Shown here in pieces: positions 36,543 through 46,223 of a DNA stretch of 64,000 bases (positions are counted from its first letter, which is position 1; every line of letters begins with the position of its first letter). The notes under the pieces are model-generated. The model was not told the origin of the DNA and made no database searches. It was given only the letters and a program-made list of their open reading frames with translations. The DNA is from Crocinitomicaceae bacterium (lineage in GTDB: Bacteria > Bacteroidota > Bacteroidia > Flavobacteriales_D > Sanyastnellaceae): the NCBI GenBank assembly GCA_002700285.1, contig PACT01000024.1, positions 1-64,000 on the forward strand. Reading direction: 5' to 3'. The position numbers and the translations under genes are program-made.

Positions 36543-37709
36543 ATGATGAATAATGGAAAAGGCAAAGGCACGAGGGCTGTTCACGCTGGTGTAAAACATG
36601 ACCCATCTACGGGAGCGATTATGACTCCGGTGTATCTCACTTCGACTTACGTCCAAACCAAAGTTGGCGAACACAAAGGGTATGAATACTCTCGGACCCA
36701 GAATCCAACGCGTCATGCGCTAGAAAACGCTTTTGCAGAGCTTGAAGGTGCAAAACATGGAATGGCATTTGCGTCTGGTCTTGCGGCGATGGATAACCTA
36801 TTGAAAACGCTTAAGCCTGGGGACGAAGTCATTTCGACGAACGATTTGTATGGCGGAAGCTACAGACTCTTTACTTCAGTTTTTGCCAACTATGGCATAA
36901 AATTCCATTTTATAAACCTTGACGAGCCTTCGACGAGCCTTGAAGATGTGGTGAATGAAAATACCAAAATGATTTGGATTGAAACACCTACAAATCCGAT
37001 GATGCAAATCACCGATATATCAGCAGTCGCAAATGCAGTCAAAGGGAAAAACATACTCGTGTGTGTAGACAATACATTCGCAACACCGATGCTTCAGCAA
37101 CCTCTTGCACTGGGAGCAGATTTGGTGATGCATTCAGCCACTAAATACTTGGGTGGACATTCAGATGTCGTCATGGGATGTTTGATGGTCAACGATGACG
37201 CACTTGATGAAAAACTTCGCACGTTACAAAATTCCTGTGGTGCCATTGCTGGTCCCATGGATAGTTTTCTGGTTCTCCGTGGAATAAAAACACTCCATTT
37301 AAGAATGCAGCGTCACTGTGAGAACGGCCGTGCAGTCATAGATTACTTAAAAACGAACGATCAAGTCGAGAAGATATATTGGCCAGGGCTTAAAAGTCAT
37401 CCTGGACACGAAGTCGCCTCCCGTCAAATGTCTGATTTTGGCGGAATGGTTGCTTTTACTATTAAAGGAAACGACCTCGCAACAGCAAATAAGTTTGTTG
37501 AATCTACTGAACTGTTTACATTGGCTGAATCTCTGGGAGGAGTAGAGTCGCTTATTGGGCATCCTGCATCGATGACTCACGCTTCTATACCCAAGGAGGT
37601 GAGAGAGAAGGTGGGTGTCACTGACGGACTGATTCGCCTAAGTCTCGGTGTGGAAGATTCTATGGACATTATCAATGACCTTAAACGCGCATTTAATGCC
37701 ATTTCTTAA
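36543..37709 (+). CDS. metB: Cystathionine gamma-synthase/lyase family PLP enzyme
   Basis: A 388-residue pyridoxal-phosphate enzyme of the Cys/Met metabolism family. YEYSRTQNPTRHALENAFAELEG is the family N-terminal block; the catalytic Lys is in HSATKYLGGHSDVVMG and SLGGVESLIGHPASMTH is the C-terminal signature. Both cystathionine gamma-synthase (homoserine ester plus cysteine) and gamma-lyase/methionine gamma-lyase have this pattern, so the direction of reaction is not settled by sequence alone. The stop is immediately followed by the ATG of kynurenine monooxygenase. Confidence 0.87.
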   Translation: MMNNGKGKGTRAVHAGVKHDPSTGAIMTPVYLTSTYVQTKVGEHKGYEYSRTQNPTRHALENAFAELEGAKHGMAFASGLAAMDNLLKTLKPGDEVISTNDLYGGSYRLFTSVFANYGIKFHFINLDEPSTSLEDVVNENTKMIWIETPTNPMMQITDISAVANAVKGKNILVCVDNTFATPMLQQPLALGADLVMHSATKYLGGHSDVVMGCLMVNDDALDEKLRTLQNSCGAIAGPMDSFLVLRGIKTLHLRMQRHCENGRAVIDYLKTNDQVEKIYWPGLKSHPGHEVASRQMSDFGGMVAFTIKGNDLATANKFVESTELFTLAESLGGVESLIGHPASMTHASIPKEVREKVGVTDGLIRLSLGVEDSMDIINDLKRAFNAIS

Positions 37710-39143
37710 ATGAAGACTGGGATTCAGAATCAAGAACATCATGCCGTTGTCGGCGCAGGACTTGTGGGAAGTTTGCTTGGCCTGATGCTCGCGCAACGTG
37801 GGTATAAAGTCACCATCTATGATCGCAGATCAGATCCTAGAAAAGGTAAAGCTATAGAAGGTCGCTCCATCAATCTGGCGCTCAGCGACAGAGGATGGCG
37901 GGCTCTCGAAAAAGCGGGGCTAGCTGACAAAGTCCGTGAAATCGCACTGCCCATAAAAGGGCGTCGAATGCATGACCACTCCGGCAATGAGACATTCCAA
38001 GCTTACGGCGTTGGAAATCAATGTATTTATTCTGTATCTAGATCTGGTCTCAATCTCATTTTAGTAACCGCTGCAGAAGCACACCCCTCTCTAGAGGTCA
38101 AATTCGACTTTATAAGTACGGGGTATACAATTGAAAATCAAGACGGGGTTTCTGGGGTAACACTGAATTTCAAAAACAAACCGGATGTCCTTCACGATAG
38201 AATTTTTGGCGCCGATGGTGCCTTTAGTGCAATCAGAGGTAAAATGACGCGGACAAATCGCTTTGACTTCTCCCAACAATATCTTCCTCATGGATATAAG
38301 GAAATTTTCATGTCCGCCAATTCTCAAGGTGGTTTTAGAATTTCTGAGGATGGATTACATATTTGGCCGAGAGGGAATTTCATGTTGATGGCACTGCCTA
38401 ACCCGGGTGGTACATTTACATGCACTCTTTTTGCACCTTTTGAAGGAGATGAATCATTCGACAACATCAAATCTAATGGTGATGTCATGGCATTTTTCAA
38501 ACGCCATTTTCCAGATGCCATTCAACACCTCCCCAATCTTATTGACGACTGGAATTCAAATCCCGTCAGCTCTCTTTGCACTGTAAAATGTCATCCTTGG
38601 AATATAAAGTCACGTGTAGTCATAATCGGAGACGCAGCGCATGCCATGGTTCCCTTCTTCGGTCAGGGCATGAATTCTGGCTTTGAAGACTGTACAATTC
38701 TCAGTTCATTAATCGATGAATCTCAACCAAACAGCGAAGCAGAGTGGCATTCCCTGTTGGACAAATACACGCGCGTTCGGAAACCCGCTGGAGATGCAAT
38801 CCTGGACCTCGCGCTTCACAACTATATCGTGATGCGTGATAAAACTGGAGACCCTGACTATCTGATACAAAAAAGAATTGAAGCGCGAATTGCCGCAGTC
38901 CATCCAGACCGATGGAAGCCGCTATACTCACTTGTCACATTCAGCCATATTCCATACGCAGAGGCATGGTCTCGAGGTGAGATTCAACAAGCCGTCATGA
39001 ATGAAATCATGGCTACTCATGACATCTCTGAAAACTGGGAGAAAGATGAAATCGTTGCTCAAGCCATCAAACTGCTTGATGCTTTTGAATCTGGAACTGA
39101 CACGATTGACCGTCCCTTACCCCTCCTTAGCACTGATGTCTAA
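37710..39143 (+). CDS. kmo: Kynurenine 3-monooxygenase
   Basis: A 477-residue FAD flavoprotein that hydroxylates L-kynurenine to 3-hydroxykynurenine with NADPH and O2. The FAD fold opens with VVGAGLVGSLLGLMLAQRG, then the family block GKAIEGRSINLALSDRGWRALEKAG, GADGAFSAIRG and GDAAHAMVPFFGQGMNSGFED. Length and the C-terminal region agree with the bacterial/animal KMO group. No kynureninase or tryptophan dioxygenase is seen here, so it serves either NAD synthesis from tryptophan or tryptophan degradation with enzymes elsewhere. Starts at the base after the PLP gene stop; its end overlaps the next gene by 8 nt. Confidence 0.92.
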   Translation: MKTGIQNQEHHAVVGAGLVGSLLGLMLAQRGYKVTIYDRRSDPRKGKAIEGRSINLALSDRGWRALEKAGLADKVREIALPIKGRRMHDHSGNETFQAYGVGNQCIYSVSRSGLNLILVTAAEAHPSLEVKFDFISTGYTIENQDGVSGVTLNFKNKPDVLHDRIFGADGAFSAIRGKMTRTNRFDFSQQYLPHGYKEIFMSANSQGGFRISEDGLHIWPRGNFMLMALPNPGGTFTCTLFAPFEGDESFDNIKSNGDVMAFFKRHFPDAIQHLPNLIDDWNSNPVSSLCTVKCHPWNIKSRVVIIGDAAHAMVPFFGQGMNSGFEDCTILSSLIDESQPNSEAEWHSLLDKYTRVRKPAGDAILDLALHNYIVMRDKTGDPDYLIQKRIEARIAAVHPDRWKPLYSLVTFSHIPYAEAWSRGEIQQAVMNEIMATHDISENWEKDEIVAQAIKLLDAFESGTDTIDRPLPLLSTDV

Positions 39144-40062
39144 GCGGACTATCTCTTCTATAATTAGCTTCATTTTACTGTCGCTCAACGCCTTTTCTGC
39201 ACAAATCTCATTCTTTACACCGACCTTGTCTGATTACAAATCTTCGGGGTGGACGTTGTCGCTTGGGGTCTCTGGTCTGGGGGGAGCACATGCCCAATTC
39301 GTCGATGAACTCCTCCTTGCAAACACATCAACAGCATCAATTGACACTGTATATTCCGGCACATGGACGCCGGACGGCGGAATACACTTGACAGGAGGAA
39401 TAGGTAAAATATTTGTTGTCAAACGACCTCTTCTCGCTGACAGGGTCACGGTTGCGGTGACAGGTTCAAGACGTTCAATATCAGAGACGTTTCATGGACG
39501 TATTGCAGAACCCACAATGCAAACAGACGCAATAGGACTCCCTATAGACAGTTCAATCACTGGCGCAGGTCAATCAGTTAACTTGGGAATTCATTGTGCT
39601 GGGCTTCGGGCTTTTACACTTTCACAAGATGTATTCATAGAACTAGGTATCGGTGCGACTTTTCGATATGATTTCGTGTCCGATTTTGAGTTCAGTTCTT
39701 CAACCCCATTATACCTTTCAGAAGACGCTGGGGTTGATCCTGAATCAGCAATGTCTCCATATTCTGCCAGTTTCGAGATTCTTGCAGGAGCTGGCATAAT
39801 GATGTGGAGAGGGAGATATCTCCGGATTCAACTTGGCGCTGATCTGCTGCAACTAGCCCCAATCAATTCAACCTCTAAGCTTCCATGGTTGGTCGGCAAC
39901 TATAGACCATACAGAGTGATGTTACATTGGGATTTATTTGGCCTTAAGCCGCCAAAACTAGCAGGATCATGTGCCGCTCCCACGCATTCGGAAAAAGCAA
40001 AAGAACTGTTCGGAAAGGACATGAGAAAAAAACCAAAGAAGCGGAAGAAAAAACGAGGGTAA
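39136..40062 (+). CDS. Exported outer-membrane-like protein of unknown function
   Basis: A ~308-residue protein. The ORF-track start is inside kmo; the ATG at 39136 begins a signal peptide (TISSIISFILLSLNAFSAQ) and overlaps the kmo stop by 8 nt. The mature part shows alternating hydrophobic/aromatic strands with many Gly and Ser (WTLSLGVSGLGGAHAQF, VNLGIHCAGLRAFTLSQ, VFIELGIGATFRYDF), suggesting a beta-barrel; the C-terminal tail is strongly basic (KKPKKRKKKRG), which is unusual for a secreted barrel. No family recognised. Confidence 0.55.
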   Translation: MSKRTISSIISFILLSLNAFSAQISFFTPTLSDYKSSGWTLSLGVSGLGGAHAQFVDELLLANTSTASIDTVYSGTWTPDGGIHLTGGIGKIFVVKRPLLADRVTVAVTGSRRSISETFHGRIAEPTMQTDAIGLPIDSSITGAGQSVNLGIHCAGLRAFTLSQDVFIELGIGATFRYDFVSDFEFSSSTPLYLSEDAGVDPESAMSPYSASFEILAGAGIMMWRGRYLRIQLGADLLQLAPINSTSKLPWLVGNYRPYRVMLHWDLFGLKPPKLAGSCAAPTHSEKAKELFGKDMRKKPKKRKKKRG

Positions 40063-40090
40063 ACTGAATAAAGGGTTTTGGATTGCTGAC

Positions 40091-40483
40091 CTATCCCGCA
40101 CAGAGTTCCACCAGGACTTTTGACGTGTCGGAAGGATGAAGAAAAGCGATGCGCTTGCCATCTGCGCCATCCTTAGGACCAGCGATGCATCGATATCCTT
40201 TGGCTTCCAATTCTGTAATTTCAGCGTCAAGATCATCGACTTGAAAAGCAATGTGATGCAACCCTTCTCCCCGCTTTAAAATATGACGCGCAATGGGGCC
40301 ATCCGCAGAAGTCGATTGAAGAAGTTCTATTTTCGAGTCACCCGCTTGAAAAAAAGAAGTCAGTACACTTTCTGAGTCCACCTCTTCGCGTTTGTATGGT
40401 AATTCTCCCAAAACATCACTGAAGATTCGTTCAGCAGCTTCGAGATCTAAAACAGCTATCCCTATGTGTTCTAATTTCTTCAT
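40091..40483 (-). CDS. mce: Methylmalonyl-CoA epimerase
   Basis: A 130-residue vicinal-oxygen-chelate enzyme that interconverts the R and S forms of methylmalonyl-CoA. KLEHIGIAVLDLEAAE and GLHHIAFQVDDLDAEI carry metal-binding His residues, with Glu ligands at IELLQS and VLVELCAG; the motif order is that of the epimerase and not of the lyase relatives. With a PduO-type adenosyltransferase at 51.7 kb it points to a B12-dependent methylmalonyl-CoA mutase elsewhere in the genome. It converges on the gene before it and is divergent from the SDR gene. Confidence 0.93.
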   Translation of the reverse strand: MKKLEHIGIAVLDLEAAERIFSDVLGELPYKREEVDSESVLTSFFQAGDSKIELLQSTSADGPIARHILKRGEGLHHIAFQVDDLDAEITELEAKGYRCIAGPKDGADGKRIAFLHPSDTSKVLVELCAG

Positions 40484-40531
40484 GTGCGTAAAGTTATGCT
40501 ATCATCGAAAGCAATCCTTACATTTGCCTGC

Positions 40532-41317
40532 ATGAATCTATCTCTAGAAGGAAGACATGCTCTCGTTTGCGGAGCATCACAAGGAATTGGATTGGCGGCT
40601 GCAACAGAACTTGCTGCGCTTGGCGCAAGAGTGACGCTCATGTCACGTAATGCTGATAAATTGAAAATTGCTGTTTCGGATTTACCAAAAGTAAACAGTG
40701 GACCGCACGGTTTTGTGGTGGCTAATTTCAGCAATCACAATGAAGTTAAGAAAGTCGCTGTACAACTAGCTGCATCAGAAAAAATAGACATTCTTGTTAA
40801 CAATACTGGCGGTCCCAAAGGCGGCGCCATCGCTGAGGCTGGCATTGAAGAGTTTACAAAGACATTTGAGCAGCATCTCTTATGCAATCATGTCTTGACC
40901 CAAGCTGTCCTGCCAGGGATGAGAGAGAGAAGACACGGTAGAATAGTGAATGTGATCAGTACTTCTGTCAAAGCACCACTCAATGGCCTGGGCGTTTCTA
41001 ACACGATTAGAGGTGCTGTCGCGAATTGGGCCAAAACACTGGCGAATGAAGAAGGCAAGTATGGGATCAGAGTAAACAATGTGCTGCCTGGAGCTACGAA
41101 TACGGGAAGATTACAAAATATTATTGAGGCTAAGGCACAAAAGGGAAACACAACGCAAGAAATCATCACAAAATCGATGGTCGGCGCAGTTCCAGCGGGA
41201 AGATTTGGAGAGCCCGAAGAAATAGGGGGAGCAATCGCGTTTTTATGCACACCAGCAGCGGACTATATCAGTGGTATCAATCTGCCAGTCGATGGAGGGC
41301 GAACTGCATCACTTTAA
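40532..41317 (+). CDS. Atypical short-chain dehydrogenase/reductase (SxxxR active site)
   Basis: A ~261-residue Rossmann-fold protein. The cofactor loop is CGASQGIGLAAA (Gly-rich, NADP-type), NNTGG replaces NNAG, and the C-terminal PEEIGGAIAFLCTPAADYISGINLPVDGG is typical. The catalytic YxxxK is missing: aligned with S143-T-S145, the tetrad position reads SNTIR (Ser156, Arg160), so it falls in the small group of SDRs with Tyr and Lys replaced. A reductase by fold, but substrate and even activity are uncertain. The ATG at 40532 gives the family N-terminus and leaves 48 nt to the divergent mce gene. Confidence 0.83.
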   Translation: MNLSLEGRHALVCGASQGIGLAAATELAALGARVTLMSRNADKLKIAVSDLPKVNSGPHGFVVANFSNHNEVKKVAVQLAASEKIDILVNNTGGPKGGAIAEAGIEEFTKTFEQHLLCNHVLTQAVLPGMRERRHGRIVNVISTSVKAPLNGLGVSNTIRGAVANWAKTLANEEGKYGIRVNNVLPGATNTGRLQNIIEAKAQKGNTTQEIITKSMVGAVPAGRFGEPEEIGGAIAFLCTPAADYISGINLPVDGGRTASL

Positions 41318-41329
41318 TATAACTTCGAT

Positions 41330-41337
41330 TATCTTTG
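41330..41337 (+). promoter_or_regulatory. Candidate -7 element for gdhA
   Basis: TATCTTTG fits the Bacteroidota TAnnTTTG consensus, 38 nt before the gdhA ATG. A clean -33 TTG at the right distance is not visible. Confidence 0.45.
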
Positions 41338-41372
41338 GCAGGCAAAGCGTAAATATCCACGTTAAAATTTAG

Positions 41373-42719
<1,347 letters not shown>

Positions 42720-42730
42720 AATAAAAGATC

Positions 42731-43066
42731 ATGAAAATAGCTTTTTATAACACATTAAATTCAATTGTTCTCATAGCTCTCGGTCTATGGGGTTACATCG
42801 ATGTTCAGTCACCAACAGCACTCATTCCTGTTGGATTTGGTGTTATTCTATTGTTGTGCTCCAACGGCTTAAAGAAGGAAAATAAAATCATTTCGCATGT
42901 CGCCGTTCTTTTAACATTGGTCATCCTTGTGGCCTTGGTTGGAATGAGATTACCGAAAAGCCTTGTATCAGGAGGATTGGGATTGGTGCGTGTGAGCGCA
43001 ATGATTTTAACGTCAATTTTATCGATGGTTGCATTTGTTCTCAGCTTTATTAAAGCGCGTAGATAG
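42731..43066 (+). CDS. Small integral membrane protein, unknown function
   Basis: A 111-residue protein that is almost entirely hydrophobic, with about four membrane segments (IVLIALGLWGYIDV, LIPVGFGVILLLCSNGL, VAVLLTLVILVALVGM, LTSILSMVAFVLSFI) and a basic tail. I do not recognise a family. It lies between gdhA and a lipoprotein cytochrome c and is 3 nt from the latter; the tight spacing suggests co-transcription but not function. Confidence 0.6.
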   Translation: MKIAFYNTLNSIVLIALGLWGYIDVQSPTALIPVGFGVILLLCSNGLKKENKIISHVAVLLTLVILVALVGMRLPKSLVSGGLGLVRVSAMILTSILSMVAFVLSFIKARR

Positions 43067-43069
43067 CCT

Positions 43070-43435
43070 ATGAATGTGGCAAGCCGCTTCCATGTGTTTT
43101 TAACGTCATGCCTCGCTGTTTTCATGGTTTTATCCTGTGAAAACCCTAACATCAAAACTGAAATAGGGCGCGAGAATCAGCTTGAAACTGAACAGAATGC
43201 GCAAATCAATCTCGAAGGTATTGCGCTCATGTACAAATACAAATGCGCAATCTGCCATGGTGAAAACGGCGTGTCTGTGATGAAGAATGCACCGAATTTG
43301 GTCACCACAGAATACAACATGGAAGAAAGAGTCGCCATTATCATGTATGGAAAAGGCACCATGCCCCCTCAAAAAGATGTGCTTGATATGCCTACGATTA
43401 GAGGACTTGCGATGTACATTGACAGTCTTAAGTAA
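43070..43435 (+). CDS. Lipoprotein c-type cytochrome
   Basis: A 121-residue exported haem protein. A signal peptide with a lipobox (MVLSC, Cys23) suggests attachment to a periplasm-facing membrane. The haem c site is CAICH (Cys59, Cys62, His63); Met98 in GTMPP is the likely axial ligand, giving a small class I cytochrome c. Such proteins carry electrons to oxidases. The short acidic linker after the lipobox keeps the domain away from the membrane. Partner enzymes are not in the window. Confidence 0.86.
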   Translation: MNVASRFHVFLTSCLAVFMVLSCENPNIKTEIGRENQLETEQNAQINLEGIALMYKYKCAICHGENGVSVMKNAPNLVTTEYNMEERVAIIMYGKGTMPPQKDVLDMPTIRGLAMYIDSLK

Positions 43436-43443
43436 CAGATATT

Positions 43444-44631
43444 ATGGCAAAAAGACAACCTGTTTCGACTGCTGAAGACAAGGAAACATGTGTTCTGATA
43501 GGCCTTGCAACCCAGAACCAAAAACGGGAACAGCTTGAAGAGTATCTTGAAGAGCTCGCGTTCCTTGTGACTACGGCAAATGCAGTTTCTAAAAAGACAT
43601 TTATTCAATCTCTCACGAAACCTGATTCAAAAACATTTATAGGGTCGGGCAAGCTTTTAGAAATTAGAGATTATGTCAAAGCCGAAGGAATCGATATGAT
43701 CGTATTCGATGATGAACTCAGTGGATCTCAAATCAGAAATATCGAAAAAGAAATCGAGGGAGTCAAGATTATAGATAGACCCAACCTCATACTCGATATT
43801 TTTGCCCAAAGAGCAAGAACATCTCACGCCAGAACTCAAGTAGAACTCGCACAATATCAATACCTGTTGCCGCGTCTCACAAATATGTGGACGCACCTTC
43901 AAAAACAAAAAGGGGGCATCGGCATGAAAGGCCCTGGAGAGAAAGAAATAGAGACCGACCGCAGAATTATCAGGGACAGGATTGCACTGTTAAAAAAGGA
44001 ATTGATTGCCATAGATAAGCAAATGGCTACGCAGCGAAGCAACAGAGGTTCTATGATTCGAGTGGCGCTTGTAGGCTATACAAATGCTGGGAAAAGCACG
44101 CTTATGACTGCGCTTTCTAAGAGTGATGTGTTTGCTGAAAATAAGCTTTTTGCCACACTCGACACGACTGTTAGAAAAGTCGTGGTTGCAAATCTTCCGT
44201 TTCTACTAAGCGACACTGTCGGTTTCATCCGAAAGTTACCCACCCAACTTATTGAGAGTTTCAAATCTACACTCGATGAAACCCGTGAAAGTGATTTACT
44301 GATTCATGTCATCGACGTCAGTCATCCTCAATTTGAGGACCAAATCGAGGTCGTCGAGCGTACTTTAGAAGAAATCGGCAGTGATGACAAGCCTACTTTA
44401 CTTCTTTTTAATAAAACTGATCTATTAGAAAACAAGGATGAAGGGGATACTGAGGTGTCTGGTGTTGAAATCATTCAGGGACTGAAAGAGCGGTTCGAGA
44501 AGGATGGGCTTGATGTTGTTTTTATGAGTGCAAGAAATAAAGAGGATATTACCAACTTAAGAGACTTGCTCTATAGCAGAGTGAAGGATCTCCATGTCAA
44601 GCGGTATCCGTATCATCAATTTCTATATTGA
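43444..44631 (+). CDS. hflX: GTPase HflX
   Basis: A 395-residue ribosome-associated GTPase that splits stalled or heat-damaged ribosomes. An N-terminal HflX domain includes SGSQIRNIEKEIEGVKIIDRPNLIL (cut short: 20 residues max would suffice), the coiled helix with QKGGIGMKGPGEKEIETDRR, and the G domain: GYTNAGKSTLMTAL (G1), LSDTVGFIRKLP (G3) and LLFNKTDLL (G4). Length is normal. Eight nt after the cytochrome gene; rbfA follows at 29 nt, so ribosome maturation and rescue genes are adjacent. Confidence 0.95.
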   Translation: MAKRQPVSTAEDKETCVLIGLATQNQKREQLEEYLEELAFLVTTANAVSKKTFIQSLTKPDSKTFIGSGKLLEIRDYVKAEGIDMIVFDDELSGSQIRNIEKEIEGVKIIDRPNLILDIFAQRARTSHARTQVELAQYQYLLPRLTNMWTHLQKQKGGIGMKGPGEKEIETDRRIIRDRIALLKKELIAIDKQMATQRSNRGSMIRVALVGYTNAGKSTLMTALSKSDVFAENKLFATLDTTVRKVVVANLPFLLSDTVGFIRKLPTQLIESFKSTLDETRESDLLIHVIDVSHPQFEDQIEVVERTLEEIGSDDKPTLLLFNKTDLLENKDEGDTEVSGVEIIQGLKERFEKDGLDVVFMSARNKEDITNLRDLLYSRVKDLHVKRYPYHQFLY

Positions 44632-44660
44632 AATTATATTATCTAAGCTAACTTCGTCAC

Positions 44661-44999
44661 ATGTCAAGTATTCGTCAAGAAAAAGTCGCAACCCTTATTA
44701 AACAAGAGTTAAGTATCATCTTCCAAAGAGAAGCATCGATGCACTTCGAGGGGCTTTTTATCACGGTGACGCTGGTACGTATGTCTCCTGACCTGGGAGT
44801 CGCAAAAGTATATCTTAGCTTTATGACAGTGAAGGATACTGAATCCGCATTAAAAGTGGTGAAAAAAGAAATGAATTGGACGCGTCATCATTTGGCTGGT
44901 GTGATCGGAAAGCAGGTTCGCCGAATTCCAGAGTTGCAATTTTACATTGACGACAGCTTAGATTACTATGACGCAGTAGAGAAAGCCTTAAAAGAGTAA
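44661..44999 (+). CDS. rbfA: Ribosome-binding factor A
   Basis: A 112-residue KH-fold protein needed for 16S rRNA 5'-end maturation in 30S assembly. It opens with MSSIRQEKVATLIKQELSII and shows the family blocks VRMSPDLGVAKVYLSFM and IPELQFYIDDSLDY. Length is on the short side but complete. Located between hflX and a LolC/E-like permease, with a 5-nt gap to the latter. Confidence 0.94.
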   Translation: MSSIRQEKVATLIKQELSIIFQREASMHFEGLFITVTLVRMSPDLGVAKVYLSFMTVKDTESALKVVKKEMNWTRHHLAGVIGKQVRRIPELQFYIDDSLDYYDAVEKALKE

Positions 45000-45004
45000 G
45001 TAAA

Positions 45005-46213
45005 GTGCGACTTCCATTCAGACTTGCTCGGAGATATCTATTCCAACCTCAATCACGGAAACTCGTTCACGTTATTTCAGGAATTTCTATGTTCGTGATT
45101 GCAGCGGTCACGATGTCTATGATCGCTATTCTATCGGCTTTTAATGGAATAGAGGATCTTGTACAGGACTTGTTTGGCACCTTAGATGCTGACCTTGCTG
45201 CTGTACCCATTTCAGGAGAAGTGCTGCCGAATGCGCTCGGAGAGATCATAGGCGAATATCCAGGTGTTGCAGTTTACTCGGCAGTGATTGAAAGTGAGGC
45301 AATCATTCGTGGCAATGGAGTGACGCAAATATGTTCTGTATTAGGTGTTGACGTTCAATATGGAGACGTCTCACGAATAGATAGTGCAATTGTTGAAGGC
45401 ACATGGGGAAGATCCTTTGAAAATTCGCAATGTGTTTGCCTTGGATATGGCATCCGTTCAGAGATGGGGATTCGGGCTGACTCAATCATTCCTCCCCTCA
45501 TGTCTCTTGGTGCACCTGTCAGAGGGAAAAAACTAAGTAGACATAGAGCGAGCGCTTTCAGAACCTTACCTGCTTTGGCTTGTGGTACATTCTCTATTAA
45601 CGCAGATATCGACACAAGATATGTCCTTGCCCCTTTGGAATTTGCCCGTGAGCTATTCGACAGACCAAACAAAGTGTCCAGGTTTGAAATTCAAGTAGAT
45701 GAAGGTGTTTCCCCTTCGCGTTTGGCAAATGACGAAAAATTCATTGCGGCCCTAGGTGACAACGTTCATTTACGCACACGTGAGGAAAAACATACGTTTA
45801 TTACCCAAACAAATCGGGCGGAGAAGCTCGCCACATTTGTGATTCTTAGCTTTATCCTCGTGGTGGCCGCATTTAACATTTTGGCCTCTCTGACGATGTT
45901 GCTCATTGATAAAAGACAGGACCTTGAGGTTTTTAAGGCGATGGGGATGAACAACCTCGCTTTGGAGCATACGTTTTCTTTGCAGGGGCTGGCCATAAAT
46001 GTTTTGGGAGGCGTCATCGGTACAGTTTTAGGAGTTGCACTCGTGATCGGCCAAGATGCGTTCGGGTGGCTTACACTTGAAGGGTCGGTAGTCCCTTCTT
46101 ACCCGGTTAGACTAGCAGCAACAGATATTTTGGGCACACTTGCTGTGGTGATTGGAATCGGGGGGTTGGGATCTGCCGCGATGGTAAAATTTCTGATTCG
46201 AAGGCTTTCTTAG
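45005..46213 (+). CDS. FtsX-family ABC permease (LolC/LolE-like)
   Basis: A 402-residue inner-membrane permease. The N-terminal LPFRLARRYLFQPQSRKLVHVIS and first membrane segment are those of the LolC/LolE lipoprotein-releasing group; a ~200-residue periplasmic domain follows and then three C-terminal segments with the FtsX-family block LLIDKRQDLEVFKAMGM. LolCDE-type transporters extract lipoproteins from the inner membrane; Bacteroidota homologues are usually annotated so, but the substrate is inferred. The start is a GTG 5 nt after rbfA. No ATPase subunit adjoins it. Confidence 0.88.
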   Translation: MRLPFRLARRYLFQPQSRKLVHVISGISMFVIAAVTMSMIAILSAFNGIEDLVQDLFGTLDADLAAVPISGEVLPNALGEIIGEYPGVAVYSAVIESEAIIRGNGVTQICSVLGVDVQYGDVSRIDSAIVEGTWGRSFENSQCVCLGYGIRSEMGIRADSIIPPLMSLGAPVRGKKLSRHRASAFRTLPALACGTFSINADIDTRYVLAPLEFARELFDRPNKVSRFEIQVDEGVSPSRLANDEKFIAALGDNVHLRTREEKHTFITQTNRAEKLATFVILSFILVVAAFNILASLTMLLIDKRQDLEVFKAMGMNNLALEHTFSLQGLAINVLGGVIGTVLGVALVIGQDAFGWLTLEGSVVPSYPVRLAATDILGTLAVVIGIGGLGSAAMVKFLIRRLS

Positions 46214-46223
46214 GATTGAAATA

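Noticed and set aside
39001-39135. 45-residue extension of the protein after kmo
   Set aside because: It lies inside kmo in another frame; a signal peptide starts at 39136.
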